Source of the DNA: JBFELU01 sp041572755
GTDB taxonomy: Bacteria; Actinomycetota; Acidimicrobiia; Spongiisociales; UBA11373
Length of the DNA stretch: 64,000 nucleotides
Direction of reading: 5' to 3'
NCBI GenBank assembly: GCA_041572755.1
Contig: JBFFRY010000001.1
Location: forward strand, 1-64,000
In this document: positions 8,258-17,147 of the stretch, piece after piece
Position numbering within the stretch: the first letter of the stretch is position 1
Layout of the letters: each line of letters begins with the position of its first letter
Made by a program: the position numbers and the translations under genes
Notes under the pieces: model-generated
Databases searched by the model: none
The model's input: the letters and a program-made list of their open reading frames with translations, nothing else
What the model was told of the DNA's origin: nothing

Positions 8258-9525
8258 CCGGCCCCGTGCTTCATCTCGAGTGCCTCGTGTGCGGGGAGCG
8301 ATACGACCCGTCCGAGATCGACTACGTGTGTCCCCATCACGGCACCGAGGGCATCGTCGACGTCGCGTACGACTATGAAGCCATCGGGGCGGGGTTCACG
8401 CCGGAGGACGCCGCCGGGTCGCCGGAACGCGGCATGTGGCGTTTCCGGAGCCTCCTGCCGGTCGAGGCCGCCACGCCGGTGCCTCCCATCCAGGTCGGCG
8501 ACACCCCGATGCACGAGGCGTCCCGGCTGGCAGATGCCTGCGGCATCGGCCGGGTTTGGGTCAAGGACGAAGGCCGCCAACCGACGGCCTCGCTCAAGGA
8601 CCGGGCCAGCGCCATGGCCGTTGCCAAGGCCCACGAGCGGGGGGCGGAGATCCTCACGACGGCAAGCACCGGGAATGCCGCCGCGGCGCTGAGCGGCATC
8701 TGTGCCAGCGTCGGCAAACCGAACTTCATCTTCGTGCCCGCCTCGGCGCCGCCGGCCAAGGTGGCCCAGCTGCTCGCCTACGGATCGACGGTGATCTTGG
8801 TCGAGGACACCTACGACAGGGCCTTCGAGCTGTGTATGCATGCCGCCGAGACCCGCGGCTGGTACAACCGCAACACGGGCTTCAATCCCTACATGAGCGA
8901 AGGCAAGAAGACCGTCTCCTACGAGATCTGCGAGTCGCTGGGGTGGGCGGCCCCCGATGCGGTGTTCGTGAGCGTGGGGGACGGCTGCATCATCGGCGGC
9001 GTCCACAAGGGGTTTCGAGACCTCCTCGCCCTGGGTTGGATCGATCGCATGCCCCGCCTCTTCGGGGTGCAGGCCGCCGGGAGCAACTTCCTCGCCGAGG
9101 CCTGGGAGCGGGATGAAGACGTGCTGACCAAGCCACCCATCGAGGCCGACACGGTCGCCGACAGCATCAGCGCCGGCTTGCCGCGCGACCGGCTCAAGGC
9201 GATGCGGGCGGTGACCGACACCGGCGGGGCCTTCGTCACCGTCACCGATCCTGAGATACTCGCCGCCATCCCCCGCCAGGCCCGGGGGAGCGGAGTGTTC
9301 GGGGAACCTGCCGGAGCCGCGGCGTTGGCCGGCCTGATCAAGGCATCGTCGGACGGGCTGGTGGGTCGCAGCGACAACGTGGTGCTCATCAACACGGGCA
9401 GCGGATTGAAGGACGTGGCCGCCGCACGATCGGCGGCCGAGGACGCGGGCAGCCGTCCCATCAGTGTGGAGGCCTCGGTCGAGGCTTTGGAGCGTGCCCT
9501 CGCAGATCTGGAGGGAACGACATGA
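8254..9525 (+). CDS. Threonine synthase-like PLP enzyme
   Basis: A 423-residue fold-type-II PLP enzyme of the threonine synthase family. A small N-terminal Cys-rich ribbon (ECLVCGERY, then YVCPHHG) precedes the catalytic domain. The PLP lysine is Lys115 in TASLKDRAS, the phosphate- and substrate-binding loop is TASTGNAAAALSG, and a C-terminal VLINTGSGLKD closes the cofactor site. GTG 8254 overlaps the carbamate kinase stop and its own stop overlaps the next PLP gene, so the three are co-translated. No homoserine kinase or homoserine dehydrogenase gene is nearby, so true threonine synthesis is unlikely. By position it may replace the diaminopropionate ammonia-lyase YgeX, performing b-elimination or b-replacement on a diamino acid; this is inference. 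Confidence 0.82.
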   Translation: MTGPVLHLECLVCGERYDPSEIDYVCPHHGTEGIVDVAYDYEAIGAGFTPEDAAGSPERGMWRFRSLLPVEAATPVPPIQVGDTPMHEASRLADACGIGRVWVKDEGRQPTASLKDRASAMAVAKAHERGAEILTTASTGNAAAALSGICASVGKPNFIFVPASAPPAKVAQLLAYGSTVILVEDTYDRAFELCMHAAETRGWYNRNTGFNPYMSEGKKTVSYEICESLGWAAPDAVFVSVGDGCIIGGVHKGFRDLLALGWIDRMPRLFGVQAAGSNFLAEAWERDEDVLTKPPIEADTVADSISAGLPRDRLKAMRAVTDTGGAFVTVTDPEILAAIPRQARGSGVFGEPAGAAALAGLIKASSDGLVGRSDNVVLINTGSGLKDVAAARSAAEDAGSRPISVEASVEALERALADLEGTT

Positions 9526-10973
9526 TCGATCTGACCGTCAACTCGGAGGTGCTCGAGCGCACCGCGGCTCATGCTCGGGAGCGGGGGATCACCATCCCCA
9601 CGTTCGCCCAGATGAAAGACCCATCGCTCATCTCCGGCGACGTCGTCGAGCGGCTCTCCGCCGTGGGCCTGTGGGACGTGGACCCCATCAACCTCTATCG
9701 CATCACCTGGCACAACGAGCCGGTCGCCGACGGTGGAGGGTTCGGCGGAGTGAACTGGATCGAGTTCCCACCAGAGGTCACCGGCGTTGACGCCCGCATC
9801 GTGGCATTGGTGGGGAAGTGGTTCCCCACGGGGGCCCACAAGGTGGGCGCGGCCTTCGGGTGCCTCGTGCCCCGCCTGGTGACCGGCCAGTTCGACCCGA
9901 CCCTGCAGAAGGCCGTGTGGCCGTCCACCGGCAACTACTGCCGGGGCGGGGCCTACGACTCGGCGATCCTGGGTTGCGAGTCGGTGGCGATCCTCCCCGA
10001 GGGCATGAGCCGGGAGCGCTTCGAGTGGCTGGCCGGCGTCGCCGGCGAAGTGATCAAGACCCCCGGGTCGGAGAGCAACGTCAAGGAGATCTTCGACAAG
10101 TGCTGGGAGCTGCGTCGCTCCGGCGAGGACGTCGTGATCTTCAATCAGTTCGACGAGTTCGGGAACTACCTGTGGCATTACACAGTCACCGGGCCCGCCA
10201 TGGAGGAGGCGGCGGCGGCCGCCGGCGGCGAGGCCCGGATCGCCGGGGTCGTGGCGACCACGGGTTCGGCGGGAACGATCGCCTCGGGCGACTACATCAA
10301 GCAGCGCTTCGGAGCCAGGATCGCTGCCAGCGAGGCCCTCCAGTGCCCGACCTTGCTCATGAACGGCTTCGGTTCGCACCGGATCGAAGGGATCGGGGAC
10401 AAGCACGTGCCGTGGATCCACAACGTGCGCAACACCGATCTGATCACGGCGATCGATGATGACGCCACGATGGGAGTGTTGAGGTTGTTCAACGAGCCGG
10501 CGGGCCGGGAGTACTTGGAGTCGGTCGGGGTTCCCGGCGGCTTCCTGGAGCAGCTTCCCCTGCTCGGCATCAGCGGGATCGCCAACCTGCTGTCATCGAT
10601 CAAGTTCGCCAAATGGTACGAACTCGGTGGCGACGACATGGTGCTCACCGTGCTCACCGACTCGATGGAGCTCTACGGGAGCCGGGTCGCCGAACTGAGC
10701 GAAGAGGAGGGACCGTTCGGGGTTGCCGAGGCCGCCGGGGCCTACCACCGCCACCTGCTGGGCACCACGGTCGATTGGGTGGCGGAGCTGGGCCACTACG
10801 ACCGCAAGCGGGTCCACAACCTCAAGTACTACACCTGGGTCGAACAGCAGGGCAAGACCTTTGAGGAGATCCAGGCCCAGTGGTACGACCCCGGCTACTG
10901 GGCGGCGATCCAGGGGGCCGCTCCGGCGATCGACCGGCTCATCGAGGAGTTCAACGCTGCCGTCACGTCCTGA
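9522..10973 (+). CDS. Large PLP-dependent lyase-like enzyme, unknown reaction
   Basis: A 483-residue PLP protein of the tryptophan-synthase-b/cysteine-synthase superfamily, but longer than those enzymes. The lysine is Lys107 in PTGAHKVGAAFG, followed by WPSTGNYCRGGAY (134-146). The AHKVG context is unlike the SLKDR of its neighbour, so the pair are not recent duplicates. The C-terminal 100 residues (RKRVHNLKYYTWVEQQG) are Trp/Tyr-rich and outside the usual fold-II core. ATG overlaps the upstream stop (ATGA, 9522-9525). Proteins of this type are usually annotated only as PLP-dependent enzymes. Together with its partner it could form a heteromer or catalyse two consecutive eliminations. Confidence 0.78.
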   Translation: MIDLTVNSEVLERTAAHARERGITIPTFAQMKDPSLISGDVVERLSAVGLWDVDPINLYRITWHNEPVADGGGFGGVNWIEFPPEVTGVDARIVALVGKWFPTGAHKVGAAFGCLVPRLVTGQFDPTLQKAVWPSTGNYCRGGAYDSAILGCESVAILPEGMSRERFEWLAGVAGEVIKTPGSESNVKEIFDKCWELRRSGEDVVIFNQFDEFGNYLWHYTVTGPAMEEAAAAAGGEARIAGVVATTGSAGTIASGDYIKQRFGARIAASEALQCPTLLMNGFGSHRIEGIGDKHVPWIHNVRNTDLITAIDDDATMGVLRLFNEPAGREYLESVGVPGGFLEQLPLLGISGIANLLSSIKFAKWYELGGDDMVLTVLTDSMELYGSRVAELSEEEGPFGVAEAAGAYHRHLLGTTVDWVAELGHYDRKRVHNLKYYTWVEQQGKTFEEIQAQWYDPGYWAAIQGAAPAIDRLIEEFNAAVTS

Positions 10974-11001
10974 CTGGTCTGCCTCGTCGGCTCGGGCGCG
11001 G

Positions 11002-11007
11002 TAGGTT
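11002..11007 (+). promoter_or_regulatory. Possible internal -10 box before ssnA
   Basis: TAGGTT fits TANNNT, lies in the 55-base gap after the PLP gene and sits 21 bases before the GTG of ssnA. AGGAGGT (11018-11024) follows it. Together they suggest that ssnA-ygfK can be transcribed separately and they support the short ssnA start. Confidence 0.35.
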
Positions 11008-11028
11008 GTGGCGGATCAGGAGGTCGAC

Positions 11029-12051
11029 GTGAGTGCAACGACGCCGGGGATGGTCTGCGGCCATCATCACCTCTATTCGGCATTGGCGCGGGGAATGCCG
11101 CCGCCGCCGGCGACCCCGACCGACTTCCAGGAGATCCTCGAGCTGATCTGGTGGCGGCTCGATGCCGCCCTCGATCTCGACATGATCTACTGGTCGGCGA
11201 AGCTCGGTGCGCTCGAGGCTCTCGAGCAGGGCACGACCGCCATCGTCGATCACCACGAGTCGCCCCAAGCCATCGAGGGTTCCCTCGACGCCATCGCCCG
11301 AGCCTGCGCCGAGGTGGGCGTGAGGGTGGTGTGCGCCTACGGGGTCACCGACCGCCACGGGGCCGAAGGGGCCCGGCGCGGGCTCGAGGAGAACCGCCGG
11401 TTCATCGAGGGAGGCGGGCGCGGCCTGGTGGGGATCCACGCCGCTTTCACGTGCAGCGATGAGACGCTGGAAGCTGCCGCCGGCATGGCCGCCGATCTGG
11501 GGGTGGGGGTGCACATCCACGTTGCCGAGGGTCCCCGCGACATCGGAGCACCCGACCGACTGCGTGGCCTGGCGCGGGAGGACTGGCTGCTCGCCCACGG
11601 GGTGCACCTCTCCGACGACGAGGACCTGCCGGGAACGATCCTCCACAATCCCCGCTCCAATCTGAACAACGCCGTCGGGTATGCGGCGCCGATGCGCTTC
11701 TCCCAACCGGTGGTTCTCGGCACCGACGGGATCGGGGGAAACATGATCGAGGAGTTCCGTCTCGCCTACGTGTTGCAGCGGGCCGTCGACGTCACCGCCG
11801 GGCCCGATGACGCCTGGTCCTGGCTCAACAGCGGGCGGCGGCTGGTCCCGGAAGCGGAGCAGGACGTCGTCACCTGGTCATACGACCCGATGGATCCCTG
11901 GCACCTCGCCTTCACTCCGGGGGTGCGTCCGCTGGAGATCACCGTGGAAGGTGAAGTGGTCTTCCGAGACGGCAAGCCCACCCGGGTCGATGCCGGTGAG
12001 ATCCGGGCCAAGGCCGCCGAGCAGGCCGCTCGGCTTCACGCCCGCCTGTGA
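11029..12051 (+). CDS. ssnA: SsnA-type aminohydrolase, N-terminally short
   Basis: A 340-residue amidohydrolase-superfamily protein related to E. coli SsnA (about 440 residues). Metal-binding elements are the GHHHLYSALARGM segment at residues 11-23, HVAEGP, LLAHGVHL, and the catalytic aspartate in LGTDGIGG; HNPRSNLNNAVG is a family signature. It probably hydrolyses an amino or amide bond on a heterocycle derived from purines. The protein begins only about ten residues before the HxH motif, so the N-terminal half of the usual b-sandwich is missing, although the C-terminal strand piece (EITVEGEVVFRDGKPT) remains. GTG 11029 has AGGAGGT four bases upstream and the gap to the previous gene is too small for the missing part, so the short form appears genuine. 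ygfK follows after 13 bases. Confidence 0.85.
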   Translation: MSATTPGMVCGHHHLYSALARGMPPPPATPTDFQEILELIWWRLDAALDLDMIYWSAKLGALEALEQGTTAIVDHHESPQAIEGSLDAIARACAEVGVRVVCAYGVTDRHGAEGARRGLEENRRFIEGGGRGLVGIHAAFTCSDETLEAAAGMAADLGVGVHIHVAEGPRDIGAPDRLRGLAREDWLLAHGVHLSDDEDLPGTILHNPRSNLNNAVGYAAPMRFSQPVVLGTDGIGGNMIEEFRLAYVLQRAVDVTAGPDDAWSWLNSGRRLVPEAEQDVVTWSYDPMDPWHLAFTPGVRPLEITVEGEVVFRDGKPTRVDAGEIRAKAAEQAARLHARL

Positions 12052-12064
12052 AAGGAGTGCGCTG

Positions 12065-15000
12065 ATGTCGGATCGCTTTCACCCGATCTCGATGGAGCAG
12101 CTGACGGATTGGGTCTTCGACGAGCTGGAGCACAAGGACGCCATCTTCGGCATCCCCCGTCCGCTGTTCTTCGACCCGGCCGGGAACGAGCGATTCCGCC
12201 TCGACGTGTACGGGCAGCGGTTGGAGAGCCCGTTCGGGGTGGCCGCCGGCCCGCACACCCAGATGGCACAGAACATCCTCGTCGCCTGGCTGTGCGGGGC
12301 TCGGTTCATCGAGCTGAAGACGATCCAGACCCTCGACGAACTGGACATCAACAAGCCGTGCATCGATGTCGAGGACGAGGGCTACAACGTGGAGTGGTCC
12401 CAGGAGCTCAAGGTCTTTGAGTCCTTCGACGAGTACCTGCGGGCCTGGGTGCTCATCCATGCCCTCCATCGCCGTCTGGGGTTCCCGGGCACGTCGCCGG
12501 GCGTCATCTTCAACATGAGCATCGGCTACAACCTCGAGGGCATCAAGCAGCCCAACGTCCAGTGGTACCTGGACGCGATGGACGACGCCTCCGCCTACCT
12601 CGACGCCTACGTCGACCTGGTGGCGGCCCGCTGCCCCGAGGTGCGGGAGGGTTCGGTTCCCACCCGGCTGTCGGACAACGTGACCCTCTCGACGATGCAC
12701 GGGTGTCCCCCGGATGAGATCGAGGCGATCACGACCTACCTGATGGAGGAGCGGGGGCTCCACACGAGCGTCAAGTGCAACCCGACGCTCCTGGGCCCCG
12801 AGCGGGTGCGGGGGATCGTCAACGACGACCTCGGCTACCGCGACGTCGTGGTCCCCGACGAGGCCTTCGGCCACGACCTGAAGTGGGCCGATGCGGTCCC
12901 CATGTTCCACAACCTCCGCGGTGTGGCCGCAGCGCAGGACGTCACCTTCGGCTTGAAGCTCACCAACACCCTCGAAGTCGAGAACTGGCGGACGGTGTTC
13001 CCCGACGACTCGATGATGTACCTCTCCGGCCGGGCGCTGCACGCCGTCACCGCCAATCTGGCCCACACGATCTCCGAGGAGTACGAGGGCGAACTGCTGC
13101 TGTCCTTCGCCGGGGGAGCGGACTGCTTCAACGTGTCCCGGCTCCTGGAGGCGGGGATGACCACCGTGACGGTGTGCTCCGATCTGCTGAAGTCGGGCGG
13201 CTATCTGCGCCTGAAGCAGTACTTCGAGGAGACCGGCGCCGCCATGGACGAGGTCGGGGCCGGGTCGCTGCAGGAGTTGGTGGCCGGGCGGGCCCGGGCC
13301 GACGGGTGTGACGAGGACTCGGGGATCGCAATGGCCCGCTTCAATCTCGGGCGCTACGCGGCAACCGTGGTCGCCGAACCCCACCTCCACAAGGACGCCT
13401 TCGAGACCGACCACAGCAAGACGGTGCGCTCCCTCGACCTGTTCGACTGCATCGAGGCGCCGTGCGTCGACGAGTGTCCCGTCGACCAGAAGGTCCCCCA
13501 GTACATGGCGGCGGTGCGCGACGGCGACTACGCCGCGGCGGTCAAGCTGACCCGCGCCGACAACCCGATCCCCACCATCCTGGGCCACGTGTGCGATCAC
13601 CTCTGCGAGCACACCTGCATTCGGACCCACTACGACCAGCCGCTGGCGATCCGCGAGATCAAGCGGTTCATCATGGAACAGGAGGCGAGCGGCAAGGTGG
13701 ATCGCGCCGAGCTCGAATCGGGCGATCCGGTGGCGATCATCGGGGCCGGGCCGGCCGGGCTGGCCGCTGCCGAACGGCTGGCGTACGGGGGCCGCCGGGT
13801 GGTGGTCTACGAGATGTACCCCTACGCCGGCGGGATGGTGGGTGGGGCTATCCCCACCTACCGGCTGCCGCAGGACCGCATCGACCAGGACGTCTCTCCG
13901 CTGGAGCGGCTCGGGGTGGAATTCCGATTCGGACAGAAGGCCGGGGAGGACTTCACGATCTCCGATCTCCGTGCCGAGGGCTTCGGGGTCATCGTCGTGG
14001 CCGTGGGAGCCCAGCTGGCCAAGCGGCTCGGGCTCGATGGGGAGGACGCCGACGGGGTCATGGACGGCATCCGCTTCCTGCGCAGTGTCCGGGAGGGCGA
14101 CCCGATCGCCATCGGGAAGCGGGTTGCCGTGATCGGGGCCGGCGACACCGCCATGGACTGCGCCCGGTCGGCCTGGCGTCTCGGATCGGAGGTGACGGTG
14201 GTCTACCGGCGAACCATCGACCAGATGCCGGCGGACCGCGAAGAGGTTCGCGCGCTGCTGGAGGAAGGCATCGCCGTGGAGGAGCTCGCCAAGCCGGTCG
14301 GTGTCCGGGTCGCCGAGGGCAAGCTGGCGGGTCTGGTGTGCCGCAGGATGGAGTTCCGCGGCGACCGCGACGACGGGGGCCGCAAGATCCCCCACGAGGT
14401 CGCCGACTCGGAGTTCGAGCTGGGCTTCGACACGATGCTGCTGGCGATCAGCCAGCATGCGGTCCTCGACTTCTTCGAAGGTGCGCCTCCGCAGCTGACG
14501 GAGCGCGGCTACATCGAGACGGACCCGGAGACCCTCGAGTCCTCGATTCCCGGTGTCTACGCCGGGGGGGATGCCGGCAGGGGCGGGCCCGCCTCGATCG
14601 TGAAGGCGGCTGCCGACGGCAAGAAGATGGCGGCGGCCATCCTGGGCACCGATGCTCCCGCGCCGGAGCCGCACGTTCCCCCGTCGCAACCGATCGAGCT
14701 CCTGGCGCGTCGGGCGCGTCGCGAGTTCCGGGTTCCGGTGCCTCATCTGGCGGTGGCGGAGCGCCAGGGTTTCGCCCCGACGGTGCTCGGCTACACCGAG
14801 GAGCAGGCCCGCGCCGAGGCGGGCCGGTGTCTCGACTGCCACCAGGTGTGCAGCATCTGCGTCGGGGTCTGTCCCAACCTCGCCATCCTCACCTATGAGA
14901 CGGATCCGATCGCGGTCGACCTCCCCTCGGTGGCCATCGCCGCCGGCGCCGCCACCACCGGGTCGTCGGCGACCTACCGGGTCGATCAGCATCTCCAAGT

Positions 15001-15430
15001 GGCGGTGCTCACCGACTTCTGCAATGAGTGTGGGAACTGCGCCACCTTCTGTCCGACCGCCGGCGAGCCGTATCGGGACAAGCCCCGTCTCTACCTCGAC
15101 GAAGCCGACTTCTTGGCGCAGGACGACAACGCCTTCCGGATGGTCGGCTCCGACGTGATGGAGGGGCGCTGGTCGGGGGAGACCCACCGCATCGAGGTGA
15201 ACGGGGATCTCCGGTACACCTCACCTCAACTCGCAGCGGAGATCGACCCGACGAGCTGGGAGATCCTCGCCGCCGAGCCGGGCCCGGCGGCGACCGACGG
15301 AGACACCGTGGACCTCGAACCGGCGGCGGCGATGTACGCGCTGCTTGGTGGCCTGACGCGGTCGGCACCGCAGTTGCCGGTCGCCGGCCCCGCCGGCACC
15401 CGGATCGGCCACCCCGGGTACGACGAGTAG
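12065..15430 (+). CDS. ygfK: YgfK-type multidomain flavin/iron-sulfur oxidoreductase
   Basis: A 1121-residue protein colinear with E. coli YgfK (about 1030), often annotated as a putative selenate reductase subunit. Residues 1 to about 440 form a dihydroorotate-dehydrogenase-like barrel (AAGPHTQMAQN, STMHGCPPDEIEA, GLKLTNTLE). Residues about 460-525 carry a GltD-like iron-sulfur domain (APCVDECPVDQ, HVCDHLCEHTC). Two dinucleotide folds follow: IIGAGPAGLAAAE near 560 and VIGAGDTAMDCA near 690. The C-terminus has ferredoxin-like clusters (CLDCHQVCSICVGVCP near 922 and CNECGNCATFCPTAG near 986). This suggests NAD(P)H-driven reduction of a ring substrate, as proposed for urate-degrading clusters. 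ATG 12065 follows GAAAGGAG; an upstream extension has no ribosome site. Confidence 0.9.
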   Translation: MSDRFHPISMEQLTDWVFDELEHKDAIFGIPRPLFFDPAGNERFRLDVYGQRLESPFGVAAGPHTQMAQNILVAWLCGARFIELKTIQTLDELDINKPCIDVEDEGYNVEWSQELKVFESFDEYLRAWVLIHALHRRLGFPGTSPGVIFNMSIGYNLEGIKQPNVQWYLDAMDDASAYLDAYVDLVAARCPEVREGSVPTRLSDNVTLSTMHGCPPDEIEAITTYLMEERGLHTSVKCNPTLLGPERVRGIVNDDLGYRDVVVPDEAFGHDLKWADAVPMFHNLRGVAAAQDVTFGLKLTNTLEVENWRTVFPDDSMMYLSGRALHAVTANLAHTISEEYEGELLLSFAGGADCFNVSRLLEAGMTTVTVCSDLLKSGGYLRLKQYFEETGAAMDEVGAGSLQELVAGRARADGCDEDSGIAMARFNLGRYAATVVAEPHLHKDAFETDHSKTVRSLDLFDCIEAPCVDECPVDQKVPQYMAAVRDGDYAAAVKLTRADNPIPTILGHVCDHLCEHTCIRTHYDQPLAIREIKRFIMEQEASGKVDRAELESGDPVAIIGAGPAGLAAAERLAYGGRRVVVYEMYPYAGGMVGGAIPTYRLPQDRIDQDVSPLERLGVEFRFGQKAGEDFTISDLRAEGFGVIVVAVGAQLAKRLGLDGEDADGVMDGIRFLRSVREGDPIAIGKRVAVIGAGDTAMDCARSAWRLGSEVTVVYRRTIDQMPADREEVRALLEEGIAVEELAKPVGVRVAEGKLAGLVCRRMEFRGDRDDGGRKIPHEVADSEFELGFDTMLLAISQHAVLDFFEGAPPQLTERGYIETDPETLESSIPGVYAGGDAGRGGPASIVKAAADGKKMAAAILGTDAPAPEPHVPPSQPIELLARRARREFRVPVPHLAVAERQGFAPTVLGYTEEQARAEAGRCLDCHQVCSICVGVCPNLAILTYETDPIAVDLPSVAIAAGAATTGSSATYRVDQHLQVAVLTDFCNECGNCATFCPTAGEPYRDKPRLYLDEADFLAQDDNAFRMVGSDVMEGRWSGETHRIEVNGDLRYTSPQLAAEIDPTSWEILAAEPGPAATDGDTVDLEPAAAMYALLGGLTRSAPQLPVAGPAGTRIGHPGYDE

Positions 15431-15697
15431 AGGCGCCGCCGGCTCGCAGGGCGGGGCAAGGGATCACCCGCTCGTTCCCCGGAGCCATCGGATCGCTGCC
15501 TTGCGTGGTCGGACGCTATTGCAACGACCCGGTCCGGCGGGTCAGATCGGGCGCTCCAGTCGACCCGCCCGGCGTTTCCGGGGAACCGCCACTCCTCCGA
15601 GCCGGCGGCGTCCGCCCAGGGTGGGGGATCAGTGGGGCCACCGATAGGGTCGAAAGACCCGGCGGAGAAAGCGCAGACCCATCCGCGTCGTGTCGTC
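15431..15697. other. Intergenic gap after ygfK
   Basis: About 270 bases without a supportable gene. It marks the end of the purine-type operon. Short GC-rich inverted segments occur, such as CCGGCGGGTC near 15535, but I see no terminator with a T tract and no conserved RNA. Confidence 0.5.
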
Positions 15698-15703
15698 TAA
15701 TGT
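15698..15703 (+). promoter_or_regulatory. Probable -10 box for a leaderless transcript
   Basis: TAATGT lies exactly seven bases before the GTG at 15711 and no ribosome binding site is present. The same seven-base spacing occurs at 36143 and 52715, which supports transcription starting at the first base of the start codon. Confidence 0.45.
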
Positions 15704-15710
15704 CCTGTCC

Positions 15711-17144
15711 GTGAGAAGGCGCTCCGCGGTTCGTTTGGGGATCGCCGCCGCTGCGGCGGTCCTCTTCATCGTGGGCGCCGCCCCGGCCGGAGCCGAGCCG
15801 CTGTCGGCCTCCGAGCGCCGCCGGCCGGCCGAGTCGGCGCTCCCCCTCGACTCCCTGGGTCTCTTCGATCCGGCCACCGCCATCTGGTACCTGCTGGACC
15901 CGAGTGGGTCGACGACCTCATTCGCGTTCGGCGAGGCGGGGGCGGTCCCGCTGGTGGGCGATTGGGACGGTGACGGCGTCGACACCCCGGGCATCTACCG
16001 GCCATCCGACGGCTTCGTAGCTCTCCGGAACAGCAACAGCAGCGGCGTCCCCAACCGGGCATTCTTCGTGGCGGCCGAGGCACTCCCGGTGGCCGCCGAC
16101 ACCGATGGGGACGGGCGGGACGCGGTGACGGTGATCCACGACGGACGGATCATCCCCGGAGACGGGGTCATCGACGTTCCTCCGCCGCGATTGCCCTCGA
16201 TCCCCGAGGCGGCGGCTGCCGCCGACACCGACGGGGACGGGCGCGACGAGATCTGGACGCTCCAGGCCGACGGGTGGCTGGCGGACGGCCGACCGGCGCT
16301 GGGTCCGGTCTTCGACGATCACCGCCAGCCGGTGGGCGGCGACTTCGACGGCGACGGGATGGCTTCGCTGGCGGTCTTCAGCCGCTGGACGGCCGAGTTC
16401 TGGCTGCCGGGCGAATCGACCGTGGTGATTCCCTACGGTTCGAGCCACATGGAGCCGGTGGCCGGCCACTTCGGCTGGCTCCCCGGGGCCGACGAATCCC
16501 CGCCTCGCCAGGTGGGGCTCTCGGCGCTCACCAAGGGCGACGAGGGGGCTCTGGTGAGGATGCTGCAAGGAGAGCTCACTCGCATCGGCCTCTACCGGGG
16601 GCCGATCGACGGAATCTACGGCACCGAGTTGTCGACCTCGGTGCTCGCCTTCCACAAAGCCACCCGCCAGGAGCGCACCGGCGACTGGACCGAAGCCGAC
16701 TCGGAGCTGCTGCCTGCCTTCGAGCTCGACGGGCTTCCCGATCGACCCGACGAGCCGGATCGGATCGAGGTCGACATCACCCGCCAGATCCTCGTTCTCT
16801 ATCGAGACGGCGAGGTCGCCGCCATCGTGCCGGTGAGCAGCGGTGGCGGATACGCCTACTACAGCATTCGGCAGGAGGCGATCGTCGGGGCCGGGACCCC
16901 CCGGGGCGACTTCACGCTGTGGCGCTACAACGAGGACTGGCAATGCGACCCGGTCACCGGGTGGTGCGTCTACAACTACTGGGCCTTCACCACTTACTAC
17001 GGGGTGCACGGGTATCGCAGCGTCCCCGCCTACCCGGCCTCGCACGGGTGCGTGCGGGTCAACACCTGGGATGCCGACTGGCTGGAGAACCAGTTCTTCA
17101 TCGGGATGCCCATCCACATCTGGGACGAGCCTCCCGAGCTCTGA
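15711..17144 (+). CDS. Exported L,D-transpeptidase with FG-GAP-like and peptidoglycan-binding domains
   Basis: A 477-residue exported protein that would form 3-3 peptidoglycan cross-links or attach proteins to the wall. A signal peptide ends near AAPAGAEPL. Four FG-GAP/VCBS-like units follow, each with a calcium-loop-like core (VGDWDGDGVDTPG, ADTDGDGRDAV, ADTDGDGRDEI, GGDFDGDGMA). A peptidoglycan-binding repeat comes next (LTKGDEGALVRMLQGEL to FHKATRQ), then a YkuD domain whose active site VHGYRSVPAYPASHGCVRV has the catalytic His and Cys. The b-propeller-like N-terminus is an unusual companion to YkuD. GTG 15711 is chosen over GTG 15690 because of the -10 spacing. Its stop is four bases from the convergent DJ-1 gene. 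Confidence 0.88.
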   Translation: MRRRSAVRLGIAAAAAVLFIVGAAPAGAEPLSASERRRPAESALPLDSLGLFDPATAIWYLLDPSGSTTSFAFGEAGAVPLVGDWDGDGVDTPGIYRPSDGFVALRNSNSSGVPNRAFFVAAEALPVAADTDGDGRDAVTVIHDGRIIPGDGVIDVPPPRLPSIPEAAAAADTDGDGRDEIWTLQADGWLADGRPALGPVFDDHRQPVGGDFDGDGMASLAVFSRWTAEFWLPGESTVVIPYGSSHMEPVAGHFGWLPGADESPPRQVGLSALTKGDEGALVRMLQGELTRIGLYRGPIDGIYGTELSTSVLAFHKATRQERTGDWTEADSELLPAFELDGLPDRPDEPDRIEVDITRQILVLYRDGEVAAIVPVSSGGGYAYYSIRQEAIVGAGTPRGDFTLWRYNEDWQCDPVTGWCVYNYWAFTTYYGVHGYRSVPAYPASHGCVRVNTWDADWLENQFFIGMPIHIWDEPPEL

Positions 17145-17147
17145 GCC

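Noticed and set aside
8254..9525. Genuine threonine synthase (thrC)
   Set aside because: The fold fits, but it is locked by overlaps into the carbamate-kinase operon and no hom or thrB is nearby; a catabolic role is more likely.
11939..15187. 1082-codon minus-strand open frame
   Set aside because: Antisense shadow of ygfK; its composition is low-complexity and unlike any protein.
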